Positions 19,189 to 29,768 are shown, counted from the first letter of the stretch. The stretch is 64,000 nt of DNA from Bacillus sp. SLBN-46 (GCF_031453555.1 NZ_JAVIZM010000001.1:2177001-2241000); one strand, 5' to 3'. Numbers and translations: made by a program. Notes: generated by a model from the letters alone, not told the origin.

Positions 19189-19983
19189 TTGAAAATGAAA
19201 TGGTTACTAATATTTGCAATTGTCATTATGCTCACTCCCATAACTGTACATGCCGAACAGCAATCGCCAATGGAGAAGCTGGATGATATCTCTGATGAGG
19301 CTCTCCAAATGGTGAAGTTTCATAGATATGAGGATGCAAAAAAATTACTTGATTACTTTTCCGATCAGTTTATCAGTATTACTGGAACGGAAAAGCCCTT
19401 AACAATGGACGAGGTTAGGATTGTTAACACCTCCCATGATGAAGCGGTGGAAGCTGCTGTTAGTCCCAATATGAAATATGAGGAAAGATTAAATAAACTA
19501 ACAAAATTCCGTCTTGTCATTGATGCAATCGCAACTAGTCATCAGCCCTTATGGACAGAAATGGAAGATCCAATTATGACTGCGTTTCACCAAGCCAAGG
19601 ATGCAGCAATAAATGGTGATACGGCCCATTTTCACTCAAACTTCAATACTTTTTTATCATTATATAATGTCATATATCCAAGTATGAAAATTGATGTGCC
19701 AGTAGAAAATATACAAAGATTAGATGCCCGAATTGATTTTATTAATGAATATCGTTCCCAGGTTATAACTAATACAGACAGCCAACAAGAACTGACTGCA
19801 CTCGATACAGATTTGAAAAATCTTTTTGCAAACATGGAAGAAGATGAAGCAGATCCATCACTATGGTGGGTCATTATTTCAACAGGCAGTATTATTATCA
19901 TGACATTGTCTTATGTAGGCTGGCGCAAGTATCAGGGTGATAAAAATATGAAGAAAAACCGCTCAAGAGACCTAAAAGATTGA
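19189..19983 (+). CDS. ypjB: Sporulation protein YpjB
   Basis: The 264-residue protein has an N-terminal signal peptide, a soluble extracytoplasmic helical domain and a single C-terminal membrane helix (WWVIISTGSIIIMTLSYVGW) with a basic tail. This layout and position match the B. subtilis sporulation protein YpjB. TTG 19189 is seven bases after GGGGGG; ATG 19195 after AAGGA is equally possible and removes only two residues. Role in sporulation is from the family name, not seen here. Confidence 0.82.
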   Translation: MKMKWLLIFAIVIMLTPITVHAEQQSPMEKLDDISDEALQMVKFHRYEDAKKLLDYFSDQFISITGTEKPLTMDEVRIVNTSHDEAVEAAVSPNMKYEERLNKLTKFRLVIDAIATSHQPLWTEMEDPIMTAFHQAKDAAINGDTAHFHSNFNTFLSLYNVIYPSMKIDVPVENIQRLDARIDFINEYRSQVITNTDSQQELTALDTDLKNLFANMEEDEADPSLWWVIISTGSIIIMTLSYVGWRKYQGDKNMKKNRSRDLKD

Positions 19984-20041
19984 CGCATCTAATCGGCTTT
20001 ACTAAAATGAAAAGCATCAAGAGCTGATTAGGAGGATCAAT

Positions 20042-20722
20042 ATGTTATACCTTGTTTACTTTGCAGTGATTATTCTTATTCCACTCTGGGCCCAATTTAA
20101 AGTTAAAAATACCTTTTCAAAATATTCTCGAGTGCCCTCTTCAACCTATGTTAGAGGGGCCGAAGTTGCCAGGCAAATATTAAATTCTAATGGTCTCTTC
20201 AATGTAGCAGTTGAAGAGGGCAGAGGCTTTTTAAGCGATCACTATGACCCAAGGACGAAGACAGTGCGTCTATCGCCTGAAAATTATCATGGTCACTCCA
20301 TTGCGGCAGCTGCAGTGGCCGCACACGAATGCGGACACGCCATCCAAGACTCTGAGGGTTATGCCTTCCTACGCTTTCGACATGCGTTAGTCCCGGTTGC
20401 CAATATAGGATCAAATTTTTCTTGGATTCTAATTATGATAGGAATATTTGCCCACCTGAGTGGTATGCTTTTACTTGGAATTATTTTTATGGCAGTAGCC
20501 GTTCTTTTTCAAGTTATCACCCTACCTGTTGAATTTAATGCTTCGAACAGGGCGATGGATCAAGTAGTTTCTTTAGGCTTAGTAGGGAATGGCGAAGAAA
20601 GGGAAGCAAAAAAAGTTTTAAATGCAGCAGCTTTAACTTATGTAGCTGCAGCTGCTGTTGCTGTACTTGAATTATTAAGACTGGTACTTATCTTCACGGG
20701 TATGAATAGAAGTGATGATTAA
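20042..20722 (+). CDS. Zinc metallopeptidase, YugP family
   Basis: The 226-residue membrane protein contains the zinc-protease motif HECGH at residues 95-99 in AAHECGHAIQDSEGY, with a membrane segment at the N-terminus and two or three after the active site. It corresponds to the YugP family of membrane-bound neutral zinc peptidases. In B. subtilis yugP lies elsewhere in the genome; here it sits between ypjB and ypjC. TAGGAGGATCAAT precedes the ATG. Substrate is unknown. Confidence 0.88.
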   Translation: MLYLVYFAVIILIPLWAQFKVKNTFSKYSRVPSSTYVRGAEVARQILNSNGLFNVAVEEGRGFLSDHYDPRTKTVRLSPENYHGHSIAAAAVAAHECGHAIQDSEGYAFLRFRHALVPVANIGSNFSWILIMIGIFAHLSGMLLLGIIFMAVAVLFQVITLPVEFNASNRAMDQVVSLGLVGNGEEREAKKVLNAAALTYVAAAAVAVLELLRLVLIFTGMNRSDD

Positions 20723-20730
20723 TACCAATA

Positions 20731-20757
20731 AAAAAGGCTGACTCCTGTCAGCCTTTT
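20731..20757. terminator. Bidirectional terminator between the yugP-like gene and ypjC
   Basis: AAAAAGGCTGAC and GTCAGCCTTTTT pair across a four-base TCCT loop; T runs occur on both strands for the convergent genes. Confidence 0.9.
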
Positions 20758-21627
20758 TTAATCGCCTATCGGCATTTTATTTTCATCCAGTGTAAATCCT
20801 TCTCCATGAACATCATGAACGACCGAAATAGAAATAAATGCGTGTGGATCAACCGAAGTAATTAAATTTTTAAGACGGATTAACTCATTTTTAGCTACCA
20901 CACAATATAAAACGTCACGGTCGTTTTTAGTATAAGAACCGTAACCTTTAAGAGCAGTAACTCCTCGATCCATTTCCTCCATAATTTTTTTGGAAATTTG
21001 TTCGTTTTTTTCAGAGATAATCATGGCTCCTCTAGCAGAATATGCGCCTTCCTGTATGAAGTCAATTACCCTTGCAGCAACAAAAACGGCAACAAGGGTA
21101 TACATAGCTTCTTTATAATTTAAATAGGTTAATGAGATAGTGATGACACAAACATCAAATAAAAACATTGTTTTTCCCATGTTCCATCCTGCGAATTTTT
21201 GGACAAGTCTTGCGATAATGTCAACTCCGCCAGTTGTGCCGCCAAATCTAAAAATGATCCCTAAGCCTACCCCTGTAAAAACACCTGCAAATAAAGCTGC
21301 AAGGGTTAAATCATCTTTGAGAGGCATATCTAATGTATACCTCTGAAAGATCCACAAGAAAATCGATATTCCAACCGTGCCAAGTATGGTATAAATAAAT
21401 GCGTTTCTCCCGAATAATTTCCACCCGATAATAAACAGAGGTATATTAAGTATTAAGTTTGTATAGGAAGGGTCCCATTTGAACAGGAAATAAAATAAAA
21501 GAGTAATCCCTGTAAACCCACCTTCGGCTAATTTGTTTTGCATATTAAAATTAACAAGTCCAAACGACATTATTGCTGCTCCTAATAGAATGAACAATAT
21601 GTTTTTTATTTTAAGACCAAAAATCAT
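20758..21627 (-). CDS. ypjC: YitT family membrane protein YpjC
   Basis: The 289-residue protein has five or six N-terminal membrane helices with the motif FRFGGTTGGVDIIARL, then a cytoplasmic DUF2179 domain, the YitT/YpjC layout. The predicted ligand or transport function is unknown. GAGGAGG lies seven bases before the ATG at 21627; longer in-frame starts run through non-conserved sequence and are rejected. It is the only minus-strand gene in this stretch and is convergent with the yugP-like gene. Confidence 0.9.
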   Translation of the reverse strand: MIFGLKIKNILFILLGAAIMSFGLVNFNMQNKLAEGGFTGITLLFYFLFKWDPSYTNLILNIPLFIIGWKLFGRNAFIYTILGTVGISIFLWIFQRYTLDMPLKDDLTLAALFAGVFTGVGLGIIFRFGGTTGGVDIIARLVQKFAGWNMGKTMFLFDVCVITISLTYLNYKEAMYTLVAVFVAARVIDFIQEGAYSARGAMIISEKNEQISKKIMEEMDRGVTALKGYGSYTKNDRDVLYCVVAKNELIRLKNLITSVDPHAFISISVVHDVHGEGFTLDENKMPIGD

Positions 21628-21830
21628 GATCATGCCTCCTCTTCCATATATTTCTCTCTTTCGGCGGTTCTTATTATAGCGAATTAATATGGTTAGAGCA
21701 ATGCGATGGCGAAAAGTACCTGTTACGAACGAAAACATTTGTAAATCAGCCTTAATTTAGCTAACATAAAAAAAGATATATATAGTAACTAAGTAAGATT
21801 TACTAGTGTTTTGGAAAGAGGTGAAAATAA

Positions 21831-22172
21831 ATGGCCGCAAAGTCAATGAAGGAACTTCAAAAAGAGGTTGATACATACATTGGGCAATTTAAGGAAGGTT
21901 ATTTTAGTCCTCTTGCTATGCTTGCTAGACTGACTGAAGAGTTAGGAGAGTTAGCTAGAGAAATAAATCATTACTATGGTGAGAAACCAAAAAAATCAAG
22001 TGAAACTGAAAAGGCGATTGAGGAAGAGCTTGGCGATCTTCTTTTTGTAATCATCTGTTTAGCTAATTCCTTACATATCGATCTAGAAGAGGCTCATGAT
22101 ATGGTCATGAATAAATTCAATACAAGGGACAAGGACCGCTGGACAAAAATTAATCAGGATAATAGGGAGTGA
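21831..22172 (+). CDS. ypjD: MazG-like nucleotide pyrophosphohydrolase YpjD
   Basis: The 113-residue protein is an all-alpha NTP pyrophosphatase of the MazG type. The metal-binding [12 protein letters not shown] and [16 protein letters not shown] motifs are present. Such proteins hydrolyse unwanted nucleoside triphosphates to monophosphate and pyrophosphate. GAAAGAGGTGAAAATAA precedes the ATG. It begins the ypjD-dapB-mgsA-bshB1-bshA-cca-birA run, with dapB starting six bases later. Confidence 0.9.
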   Translation: MAAKSMKELQKEVDTYIGQFKEGYFSPLAMLARLTEELGELAREINHYYGEKPKKSSETEKAIEEELGDLLFVIICLANSLHIDLEEAHDMVMNKFNTRDKDRWTKINQDNRE

Positions 22173-22177
22173 AGAAG

Positions 22178-22981
22178 ATGAGTAAAGTTAAGATAATTAT
22201 TGCTGGCCCCCGTGGACGTATGGGGAGTGAAGCTGTAAAGCTTGTAACAAATACAGAACAGTTTGAACTAGTAGCGGTACTTGATCATAAATTTGATGGA
22301 ATGATGCTTAGTGATATTGAGGGGTTTCAATCAATTTCAAGTGTGCCCGTATATACAGACATTGTGAAATGTCTGGAAACCATAGAAGCAGATGTGTTAA
22401 TTGATTTAACTACTCCAGAAGTTGGTATGTACCATGCCAAAACAGCCCTAGAATATAATGTCCGCCCAGTCGTGGGTACAACAGGTTTTTCCAAAGGGAA
22501 TTTAGATGAATTACAGCAAATTTGTGAAGAAAAGAAATTAGGTTGTATTATCGCACCAAATTTTGCAATTGGTGCAGTTTTAATGATGAAGTTTTCGCAG
22601 ATGGCTGCTAAATACTTTAACGATGTCGAAATTATTGAAATGCATCATGACCAAAAACTTGATGCCCCCTCTGGTACTGCAGTAAAAACAGCTGAGATGA
22701 TCTCTGCTGTAAGAGCGGCAAAGAGACAGGGACATCCAAATGAAAAGGAAACACTACCTGGTGCACGCGGTGCAGAATTTGATGGGATGCACGTGCATTC
22801 TGTACGATTGCCTGGATTGGTTGCACATCAGCAGGTTTTATTCGGTTCAGATGGTCAGACGTTAACCATTCGCCATGACTCTTACAACCGCAGCTCATTT
22901 ATGTCAGGTGTAAAGGTAGCGGTAGAGTCAGTCATGAAGAACCCGTCCTTTGTATATGGACTTGAAAATATTTTAGAATAG
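22178..22981 (+). CDS. dapB: 4-hydroxy-tetrahydrodipicolinate reductase
   Basis: DapB reduces hydroxytetrahydrodipicolinate in lysine/meso-diaminopimelate synthesis, supplying cell wall and spore dipicolinate precursors. The N-terminal Rossmann motif [11 protein letters not shown] and the catalytic [18 protein letters not shown] segment are present. The ATG at 22178 (267 residues, same as B. subtilis) follows AGGGAGTGAAG; the GTG at 22169 lies in that site. Confidence 0.96.
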   Translation: MSKVKIIIAGPRGRMGSEAVKLVTNTEQFELVAVLDHKFDGMMLSDIEGFQSISSVPVYTDIVKCLETIEADVLIDLTTPEVGMYHAKTALEYNVRPVVGTTGFSKGNLDELQQICEEKKLGCIIAPNFAIGAVLMMKFSQMAAKYFNDVEIIEMHHDQKLDAPSGTAVKTAEMISAVRAAKRQGHPNEKETLPGARGAEFDGMHVHSVRLPGLVAHQQVLFGSDGQTLTIRHDSYNRSSFMSGVKVAVESVMKNPSFVYGLENILE

Positions 22982-22990
22982 AGGTGAATT

Positions 22991-23410
22991 ATGAATATTG
23001 CATTAATAGCGCATGATAATAAAAAAAATGATTTAGTACAATTTGTCACGGCATACCAAGTAATTTTTGGTAAACACACTTTATTCGCTACTGGAACCAC
23101 AGGATTAAGAATTAGCGAGGCCACCGGCTTACATGTAACACGTTTTCAATCAGGTCCACTTGGTGGTGATCAGGAAATCGGTGCATTGATTGCAAAAAAT
23201 AAAATGGATGCCATCTTTTTCTTCCGTGATCCACTAACAGCGCAGCCACATGAACCGGATGTAACGGCTCTCGTTAGATTATGTGATGTGTATGCTATCC
23301 CTCTAGCAACTAACATGGGTACGGCTGAATTACTGATTAGAGGTTTGGAGCTAGGGTTAATCGATTGGAGAAATATTGTAAAAAAGACTGGTGACGAAAA
23401 TGAAGGGTGA
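22991..23410 (+). CDS. mgsA: Methylglyoxal synthase
   Basis: MgsA converts dihydroxyacetone phosphate to methylglyoxal and phosphate. The 139-residue protein shows [10 protein letters not shown] at the N-terminus, [25 protein letters not shown] and the DPL active-site region [16 protein letters not shown]. Its last 11 bases overlap bshB1. Placement beside bacillithiol genes is notable because bacillithiol participates in methylglyoxal detoxification in Bacillus. Confidence 0.95.
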   Translation: MNIALIAHDNKKNDLVQFVTAYQVIFGKHTLFATGTTGLRISEATGLHVTRFQSGPLGGDQEIGALIAKNKMDAIFFFRDPLTAQPHEPDVTALVRLCDVYAIPLATNMGTAELLIRGLELGLIDWRNIVKKTGDENEG

Positions 23411-24110
23411 ACATTTACATATCCTTGCTTTTGGGGCCCATGCCGATGATGTAGAAATTGGCATGGCCGGTACCCTTTCGAAGCTTTCTTCAGAAGGAAA
23501 AAGGGTAGGAATTTGCGATTTGACGGATGCTGATCTTTCTTCTAATGGGAACGTTCAATTAAGAAAAGAAGAAGCAGCTCGTGCAGCAGAGATTTTAGGA
23601 GTATCCTACAGAGCTTCCCTTGCAATTCCTGACCGAGGATTATTCTTAAATGAAGACTACATAAAAAAAATAGTAAATGTAATCAGAACACATAAGCCCA
23701 AAATTGTATTTGCACCCTATTTTGAAGATCGTCATCCAGATCATGGTAATTGTTCCCGTCTTGTAGAGGAGGCGGTTTTTTCTGCAGGGATAAAAAAATA
23801 TCATACAGGTATAGAAATGGAGCCACATCGAGTAGAGAAAGTATATTTCTATATGATTAATGGGTTTCATAAGCCTGACTTTACTATTGATATTTCTCCA
23901 TTCATTGATAAAAAACTTTCTGCCTTACGTGCTTACCGGAGCCAGTTTGAACAGAGTGATCAAAGTATTGATACTCCATTGGTAAATGGATATATTGAAA
24001 CGGTGGAAGCAAGAGAAAGAATGTTTGGGAAACTGGTCGGTGTAAGTTATGCAGAAGGATTTAAAACAAAAGTACCAGTACTCTTGGATCGTGATTTGAT
24101 AGGAGATTAA
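23400..24110 (+). CDS. bshB1: Bacillithiol biosynthesis deacetylase BshB1
   Basis: BshB1 removes the acetyl group from GlcNAc-malate to give GlcN-malate, the second bacillithiol step. The zinc-binding [10 protein letters not shown] motif near the N-terminus and the EDRHPDHGN motif define the LmbE/PIG-L family. ATG 23400, preceded by GGTGA, gives 236 residues; it overlaps mgsA. bshA starts five bases after the stop. Confidence 0.95.
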   Translation: MKGEHLHILAFGAHADDVEIGMAGTLSKLSSEGKRVGICDLTDADLSSNGNVQLRKEEAARAAEILGVSYRASLAIPDRGLFLNEDYIKKIVNVIRTHKPKIVFAPYFEDRHPDHGNCSRLVEEAVFSAGIKKYHTGIEMEPHRVEKVYFYMINGFHKPDFTIDISPFIDKKLSALRAYRSQFEQSDQSIDTPLVNGYIETVEARERMFGKLVGVSYAEGFKTKVPVLLDRDLIGD

Positions 24111-24115
24111 CCATA

Positions 24116-25240
24116 ATGAAACTTAAAATAGGTATTACTTGTTATCCAACTGTTGGAGGATCGGGAGTAGTAGCAACAGAGTTGGGTAAGATGCTAGCAG
24201 AAAGAGGACATGAAATACATTTCATTTCTTCGAGCATGCCGTTTCGGCTAAACAAAATGTATCACAATATTTATTACCATCAAGTTGAAGTAAATCAGTA
24301 TTCGGTTTTTCAATACCCACCATATGATATTGCTTTAGCTAGTAAAATGGCGGAGGTTGCAAATCGAGAAAAACTAGATGTTCTTCATGTCCATTACGCA
24401 ATCCCACATGCTGTTTGTGCTATACTAGCCAAACAAATGAGTAATCGAGATATTAAGATTGTCACCACCTTACATGGGACGGATATTACTGTGCTGGGTT
24501 ATGACCCATCCTTAACAGATGCGATTAAATTTGGAATTGAAAAATCTGATGCTGTGACTGCAGTATCGAACGCACTAGTGAATCAAACATATGAACTTAT
24601 TCATCCGGATAAACAAATCGAAACCGTTTATAATTTTATTGATGAGCGAATTTACAAAAAGACTGATTCCTCATCATTGAAAGCTGAATTTGAAATAAAA
24701 GAGAACGAAAAGGTCATTATCCATGTTTCGAACTTCCGAGCAGTTAAAAGAGTTCAGGATGTCGTGAAAACTTTTGCGAAAATATCTGCAGTCATGCCTG
24801 CAAAACTATTATTAGTCGGTGATGGTCCTGAAATATCCATCGTGTGTAAACTTGTTAAACAGCTTGCACTGGAAGATCAAGTCATTTTTCTTGGTAAACA
24901 AGAGAATCTTGAGGAATTGTATTCCATTAGTGATTTGAAACTATTGTTGTCTGAAAAGGAAAGCTTCGGGCTCGTGGCTTTAGAGGCCATGGCTTGTGGG
25001 GTGCCTTGCATTGGTACGAATGTGGGTGGAATACCAGAAGTCATTCAACAAGGTCAAAACGGATTTATATGTGAGGTAGGAGATATTGAGGATATTACCA
25101 CTAAAGCCATTTCATTGTTAAGTGATCCTCGACTTCATCTTGATTTTTCTAATCGCGCCATGGAAACAGTAAAAACTAAATTTATGGCCGACAAAATTGT
25201 AGAACAATACGAACAAATATATTTTAAATTAATGAATTAA
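24116..25240 (+). CDS. bshA: N-acetyl-alpha-D-glucosaminyl L-malate synthase BshA
   Basis: BshA joins UDP-GlcNAc to L-malate, the first step of bacillithiol synthesis. The 374-residue protein is a GT4 glycosyltransferase: it begins [20 protein letters not shown] and has the C-terminal nucleotide-sugar segment [24 protein letters not shown] (shown here as [14 protein letters not shown]). It is followed by cca after ten bases. The third bacillithiol gene, bshC, is not in the window. Confidence 0.95.
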   Translation: MKLKIGITCYPTVGGSGVVATELGKMLAERGHEIHFISSSMPFRLNKMYHNIYYHQVEVNQYSVFQYPPYDIALASKMAEVANREKLDVLHVHYAIPHAVCAILAKQMSNRDIKIVTTLHGTDITVLGYDPSLTDAIKFGIEKSDAVTAVSNALVNQTYELIHPDKQIETVYNFIDERIYKKTDSSSLKAEFEIKENEKVIIHVSNFRAVKRVQDVVKTFAKISAVMPAKLLLVGDGPEISIVCKLVKQLALEDQVIFLGKQENLEELYSISDLKLLLSEKESFGLVALEAMACGVPCIGTNVGGIPEVIQQGQNGFICEVGDIEDITTKAISLLSDPRLHLDFSNRAMETVKTKFMADKIVEQYEQIYFKLMN

Positions 25241-25250
25241 GGTGAAGTGT

Positions 25251-26450
25251 ATGATAGAACCTTTCTTATCAGCCATTCCTGTTCTAAAAATGTTAGAAGA
25301 TGCTGGTTTTGAAGCCTATTTTGTGGGCGGGTCGGTTAGAGATTACCTATTAAAAAAGCAAATTAGTGATGTGGATATTGCGACATCTGCAACGCCTGAA
25401 GAAGTGAAAAGAATTTTCTCTAAGACTGTTGATATTGGAATAGAACATGGAACAGTCCTTGTTCTGTTCAATAGTGGATCGTATGAAGTAACTACGTTTC
25501 GGTCTGAAGCAGAGTATCTGGATTTTCGTAGGCCGAAAGAGGTTTCCTTTATTCGTAATCTAAAAGAAGATCTACAGAGAAGAGATTTTTCGATGAATGC
25601 AATTGCAATGGACCGGAATGGAATCTTAAAGGACCCCTTTGATGGTCAGTCGGCAATAAGGAGAAAAGTAATTCAGACGGTTGGTCTTGCAGAGGAGCGG
25701 TTTCACGAGGATGCCTTAAGAATGATGAGAGCGATTCGCTTTGTAAGCCAGCTTTCCTTTACAATTGAACAGGAAACATTAAATGCTTTAAGCAAACATA
25801 CACATTTACTTGAACATATAGCGATTGAACGGAAGAGAGTAGAATTTGAGAAACTGTTATCTGGGAAAAGTCGGAAAGAAGCTTTTCAACTTTTGCTCGA
25901 TACTGATTTGTATACCTACTTGCCAGGAATGAACCATAATAAAAAGCACTTAGAAGAGTTGGTACACTTTCAATGTGATCATTTAGGAAGGAAGGAAATG
26001 TGGTCCCTGCTAATTTATTGTTTAAAACTAAAAGGGAAAAAAGTCGAGTCATTTTTAAGAGACTGGCGTCTTCCGCTAAAAGATATTAGGGATATCCAGC
26101 TCATTGTACAATTTACGAGAATCAGACTAGAAAATGAATGGTCTCTAAGTCAGTTATTTGCTGCTGGCCGGGATGTCCTTATCTCTGTTGAAAAACTCTA
26201 CCAAGTAATAACGAATAAAATCGGTAATGAGTCGGTTTGTTACTGGGTTGAACGCTATGAGAAGCTTCCAATTAAAGAGCGCTCAGAAGTAACTGTAACT
26301 GGAACTGACATAATGAACTGGTTTAATAAAAGTGGCGGGCCATGGCTAAAAGAGACCATTTCTAAAATTGAGAATGCCATTTTAGAGGGAAGAGTGGTTA
26401 ACGATAAACAGAAGATTAAGGAGTGGCTTATAGAGTGCAGTCGGAAATAA
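25251..26450 (+). CDS. cca: CCA tRNA nucleotidyltransferase
   Basis: This class II nucleotidyltransferase adds CCA to tRNA 3' ends. The N-terminal catalytic head has GGSVRDYLL and the metal-binding DVDIATSATP; RRDFSMNAIAMD and HEDALRMMRAIRF follow. Length is 399 residues. AAGGTGAAG supports ATG 25251 over the GTG at 25242. The coding end overlaps birA by 16 bases. Confidence 0.95.
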   Translation: MIEPFLSAIPVLKMLEDAGFEAYFVGGSVRDYLLKKQISDVDIATSATPEEVKRIFSKTVDIGIEHGTVLVLFNSGSYEVTTFRSEAEYLDFRRPKEVSFIRNLKEDLQRRDFSMNAIAMDRNGILKDPFDGQSAIRRKVIQTVGLAEERFHEDALRMMRAIRFVSQLSFTIEQETLNALSKHTHLLEHIAIERKRVEFEKLLSGKSRKEAFQLLLDTDLYTYLPGMNHNKKHLEELVHFQCDHLGRKEMWSLLIYCLKLKGKKVESFLRDWRLPLKDIRDIQLIVQFTRIRLENEWSLSQLFAAGRDVLISVEKLYQVITNKIGNESVCYWVERYEKLPIKERSEVTVTGTDIMNWFNKSGGPWLKETISKIENAILEGRVVNDKQKIKEWLIECSRK

Positions 26451-27412
26451 GAAAAGAATTGCTTGATGCCTTTACGAATGCTCGTGAAGATTTTTTATCA
26501 GGACAACAGTTAGCAGAACTAATCGGCTGCTCAAGAACTGCTGTATGGAAGCATATTGAAGAATTAAGAAAAGAAGGCTTTGAATTAGAAGCTGTCAGAA
26601 AAAAGGGATATCGCATTATTAAAACACCTGAAAAAATAACAGCAGATGAGATAAGATTGGGTTTAACGACAGAATTCATAGGTAGGAACATCCATTATGA
26701 AGAAAGTGTTGAATCTACTCAAAAGATTGCTCATCGCTTGGCTGCTGAGGATGTCCCAGAAGGAACCATAATAATTGCGGAAGAACAACGCTCAGGAAAA
26801 GGGAGAATGAACCGGAAATGGCATTCACCTAAATATACTGGAGTCTGGATGAGTCTCATACTTCGTCCCAATATCCCGCTGACAAAAGCACCACAATTAA
26901 CCCTTTTAACTGCTGTCGCAGCTGTACAGGCAATTGAAGAGATGACAGGGCTTAATCCGGAAATTAAGTGGCCTAATGATATTTTGCTAAATGGAAAAAA
27001 GATAACGGGAATATTAACAGAATTACAGGCAGAAGCAGACCGAATTCATTCCATCATAATTGGGATTGGAATAAATGTTAATCAGAAAAAAGAAGACTTT
27101 CCCGAAGATATTCAAGAAACAGCCAGCTCTCTTTTTATTGAAAAGGACGAAGTCGTCTCCCGTGCAGGTTTAATTAGAAGTTTTTCCAAGCACTTTGAAA
27201 AACTATACTTACTTTATTTAGAACAGGGCTTTTTCCCTATAAAAATACTATGGGAAAGTTATGCTATCAGTATTGGCAAGGTCTTAAAAGCAAGAACATT
27301 AACTTCTACTATTGTGGGAAGAGCATTAGGAATTACGGATGAAGGAGTATTAAAGCTGGAGGATGACACAGGTGTCATTCATCACATTTATTCGGCCGAT
27401 ATTGAACTATAA
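26435..27412 (+). CDS. birA: Bifunctional biotin-protein ligase / biotin operon repressor
   Basis: BirA attaches biotin to carboxylases and, through its N-terminal winged helix, represses biotin genes. The helix-turn-helix SGQQLAELIGCSRTAVWKHI, the biotinyl-AMP loop SGKGRMNRKWHS and KWPNDILLNGKKITGIL are visible. GTG 26435 lies about nine bases after AAGGAGTGG and gives 325 residues, the B. subtilis length; a GTG at 26423 overlaps that site. The gene overlaps cca. Confidence 0.94.
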   Translation: MQSEIRKELLDAFTNAREDFLSGQQLAELIGCSRTAVWKHIEELRKEGFELEAVRKKGYRIIKTPEKITADEIRLGLTTEFIGRNIHYEESVESTQKIAHRLAAEDVPEGTIIIAEEQRSGKGRMNRKWHSPKYTGVWMSLILRPNIPLTKAPQLTLLTAVAAVQAIEEMTGLNPEIKWPNDILLNGKKITGILTELQAEADRIHSIIIGIGINVNQKKEDFPEDIQETASSLFIEKDEVVSRAGLIRSFSKHFEKLYLLYLEQGFFPIKILWESYAISIGKVLKARTLTSTIVGRALGITDEGVLKLEDDTGVIHHIYSADIEL

Positions 27413-27470
27413 ACAGCTGTCAGATAATACTTGCGCGAATCTAGTACTTTTTGTATGATAAACACATTGG

Positions 27471-27613
27471 GCAGTATCCTTCGGAACTGCACCGCTTAAG
27501 TTTTGTACCAACAATTAAAAAGGTTTCTGCCTAGATCCGTTATTCGGACCGGGACAGAGGGATGGAACATGCCAAAGAGTAACGGGATCCTCTGCCTTCA
27601 GAAGGATCTTTTT
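27471..27613 (+). ncRNA. Structured leader of panBCD with antiterminator/terminator switch, pan-motif candidate
   Basis: Three elements are visible in the 256-base gap before panB. A hairpin at 27471-27490 pairs GCAGT/ACTGC and TCC/GGA with a bulged A. A long-range stem pairs GATCCGTTA (27534-27542) with TAACGGGATC (27580-27589, one bulged G). A terminator at 27586-27613 pairs GATCCT/AGGATC and CTG/CAG, followed by TTTTT. The second and third share the strand 27584-27589, so they cannot form together. A conserved 'pan' RNA motif is known upstream of pantothenate genes in Firmicutes; whether this leader matches that model is inferred, not tested. Confidence 0.65.
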
Positions 27614-27668
27614 ATTTGCTCTTCACACTTGTTTTGTCGCCTCTCCCATATTTTAAGGAGGGAAAATG

Positions 27669-28505
27669 ATGAAGCAAACAACAGATTTCTTGAAAATGAA
27701 GGAAAATAATGAAAAGATTGTCATGTTGACCGCTTATGATTATCCATCTGCTAAACAAGCGGAACAAGGGGGAGTTGACGTTATTTTAGTCGGTGATTCT
27801 CTTGGAATGGTGGTTCTTGGATATGATTCTACTATTCCTGTGACGATTGAGGACATGATACATCACACAAAAGCTGTGAAACGAGGGGCCAAAGAAACCT
27901 TTATTGTGGCAGACCTTCCGTTTTTAACCTATCATTTATCTATCAGAGATACTTTAATAAATGCCGGTAGACTCATGCAAGAAGCGGGCGCACATGCTGT
28001 TAAACTGGAAGGTGCAGATGAGGTTATTGAAAACATTACTGCATTAACCCGTGCCGGTATTCCTGTTTGTGGACATTTGGGCTTAACACCACAATCTGTT
28101 GGTGTATTAGGCGGGTATAAAGTCCAAGGGAAAGATGCCCAGGCTGCAAGAAAACTAATGGATGATGCTAGAAAAGTGGAGGAGGCAGGTGCTTTCGCAC
28201 TTGTACTTGAATGTGTTCCTAAGCAGCTTGCTGAAGAAGTTTCAAGAACCGTAGCTATTCCAGTCATTGGTATAGGGGCAGGAATGGATGTAGATGGACA
28301 AGTACTCGTTTACCATGATATTTTGGGATACGGTGTCGAGCGAGTACCTAAATTTGTGAAACAATACCATTCCGTCAATCCATTTATGATTGAATCCATT
28401 CAAGCGTATGTATCAGATGTTAAAAAGGGACTGTTTCCTGAGAATAAGCATTCTTTCACAATGAAAGAACAGGAGCTCAAGGTTCTCTATGGAGGTAAGG
28501 AATGA
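27669..28505 (+). CDS. panB: 3-methyl-2-oxobutanoate hydroxymethyltransferase
   Basis: PanB transfers a hydroxymethyl group from methylene-THF to ketoisovalerate, the first committed step to pantothenate. The 278-residue protein has [29 protein letters not shown] and [24 protein letters not shown] 27669 lies six bases after AAGGAGGG, so it is preferred to the adjacent ATG at 27666. panC overlaps the stop by four bases (ATGA). Confidence 0.95.
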   Translation: MKQTTDFLKMKENNEKIVMLTAYDYPSAKQAEQGGVDVILVGDSLGMVVLGYDSTIPVTIEDMIHHTKAVKRGAKETFIVADLPFLTYHLSIRDTLINAGRLMQEAGAHAVKLEGADEVIENITALTRAGIPVCGHLGLTPQSVGVLGGYKVQGKDAQAARKLMDDARKVEEAGAFALVLECVPKQLAEEVSRTVAIPVIGIGAGMDVDGQVLVYHDILGYGVERVPKFVKQYHSVNPFMIESIQAYVSDVKKGLFPENKHSFTMKEQELKVLYGGKE

Positions 28506-29353
28506 AGGTCATAACAACTATTAAGGACATGCAGTCAGAAATCATGAATCAAAAGGCGGTAGCTAAGTCTATAGGCTTCGTTCCCACTATGGGGTTTCTG
28601 CATGAAGGTCATTTAACACTAATAAAGCAAGCAAGGCAAGAAAATGATATCGTCGTCTTAAGTATATTCGTTAATCCATTACAATTTGGACCAAAAGAAG
28701 ATTATTCATCCTATCCGCGAGATTTCGAACGGGACCGGGCTTTAGCTGAATGTGAACAGGTGGACTTTCTCTTTTATCCATCCGTAGAGGAAATGTATCC
28801 AAGTGCCCCATCTGTCAAAGTAGTCGTTCAGGAGCGAACGGACGTCTTGTGCGGAAAATCCCGTCCAGGTCATTTCGACGGAGTTGCAACAGTGCTGACG
28901 AAGCTGTTTCACATCGTCATGCCAACGAGGGCTTATTTTGGAATAAAAGATGCTCAACAAGTTGCAGTGGTTAAGGGATTAATTGCAGATTTTAATCTTC
29001 CAATTGAGTTGATTGCTGTAGATATCGTTCGTGAAGAGGACGGGCTTGCAAAAAGCTCTCGAAATGTTAACTTATTCCCTGAAGAAAGACAACAGGCACC
29101 TGTTTTATATAAAAGCCTACTGGAAGCAAAAAATGCCATTGAAACTGGAGAACGTAATTCAGAAAGGGTAGTTAAGCAAATCACTGAAATGATCACAAGT
29201 GAATCCAACGGCATGATTGATTATGTTGAGATTTTTTCTTATCCACAGCTAAAACCACTGGAAAAATTAGAGGGTACCATAATTGTAGCACTTGCAGTAA
29301 AATTCTCTAAGGTTCGATTAATAGACAATTCCATTATTCATATAGAAGACTAG
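28502..29353 (+). CDS. panC: Pantothenate synthetase
   Basis: PanC condenses pantoate and beta-alanine with ATP. The 283-residue protein has the HIGH-like segment [15 protein letters not shown], the pantoate-binding [18 protein letters not shown] and the KMSKS-like region AKSSRNVNL. It is translationally coupled to panB and followed by panD after 29 bases. Confidence 0.96.
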   Translation: MKVITTIKDMQSEIMNQKAVAKSIGFVPTMGFLHEGHLTLIKQARQENDIVVLSIFVNPLQFGPKEDYSSYPRDFERDRALAECEQVDFLFYPSVEEMYPSAPSVKVVVQERTDVLCGKSRPGHFDGVATVLTKLFHIVMPTRAYFGIKDAQQVAVVKGLIADFNLPIELIAVDIVREEDGLAKSSRNVNLFPEERQQAPVLYKSLLEAKNAIETGERNSERVVKQITEMITSESNGMIDYVEIFSYPQLKPLEKLEGTIIVALAVKFSKVRLIDNSIIHIED

Positions 29354-29382
29354 GGTAAAGGCATCCATAGAGGAGGAATACG

Positions 29383-29766
29383 ATGTTTCGTACCATGATG
29401 AGTGGCAAAATCCATCGGGCAACAGTTACTGAAGCCAATTTGAACTATGTTGGCAGTATTACTATTGATGAAGATATTTTAGATGCAGTTGGAATGACAG
29501 CCAATGAAAAAGTCCAAATTGTTAACAATAATAATGGTGCAAGACTTGAAACCTATATAATTCCTGGTGAAAGAGGAAGTGGTGTTATCTGTCTAAATGG
29601 TGCCGCCGCACGCCTTGTCCAGGTAGGGGATATTGTTATCATTATTTCCTATGTCCTTGTACCAGAGGAAAAGGTCAGGGTTCATACGCCGAAAGTTGCG
29701 ATTATGGATGAAAACAATCACATAAAAGAACTCTTACACGCAGAACCAGCACTCACTATTATGTAG
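29383..29766 (+). CDS. panD: Aspartate 1-decarboxylase
   Basis: PanD makes beta-alanine from aspartate, using a pyruvoyl group formed by self-cleavage between Gly24 and Ser25 in the [10 protein letters not shown] segment seen here. It also contains the [19 protein letters not shown] and [10 protein letters not shown] motifs. At 127 residues it is full length. Together with panB and panC it completes the pantothenate operon. Confidence 0.96.
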   Translation: MFRTMMSGKIHRATVTEANLNYVGSITIDEDILDAVGMTANEKVQIVNNNNGARLETYIIPGERGSGVICLNGAAARLVQVGDIVIIISYVLVPEEKVRVHTPKVAIMDENNHIKELLHAEPALTIM

Positions 29767-29768
29767 CT

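Noticed and set aside
27471..27613. T-box riboswitch ahead of panB
   Set aside because: No AGGGTGGNACCGCG-type antiterminator bulge or Stem I features are present; the stems fit a different attenuator.
27503..27709. A 68-codon open frame in the panB leader
   Set aside because: It runs through the antiterminator and terminator stems, has no ribosome binding site and overlaps the panB start in another frame.
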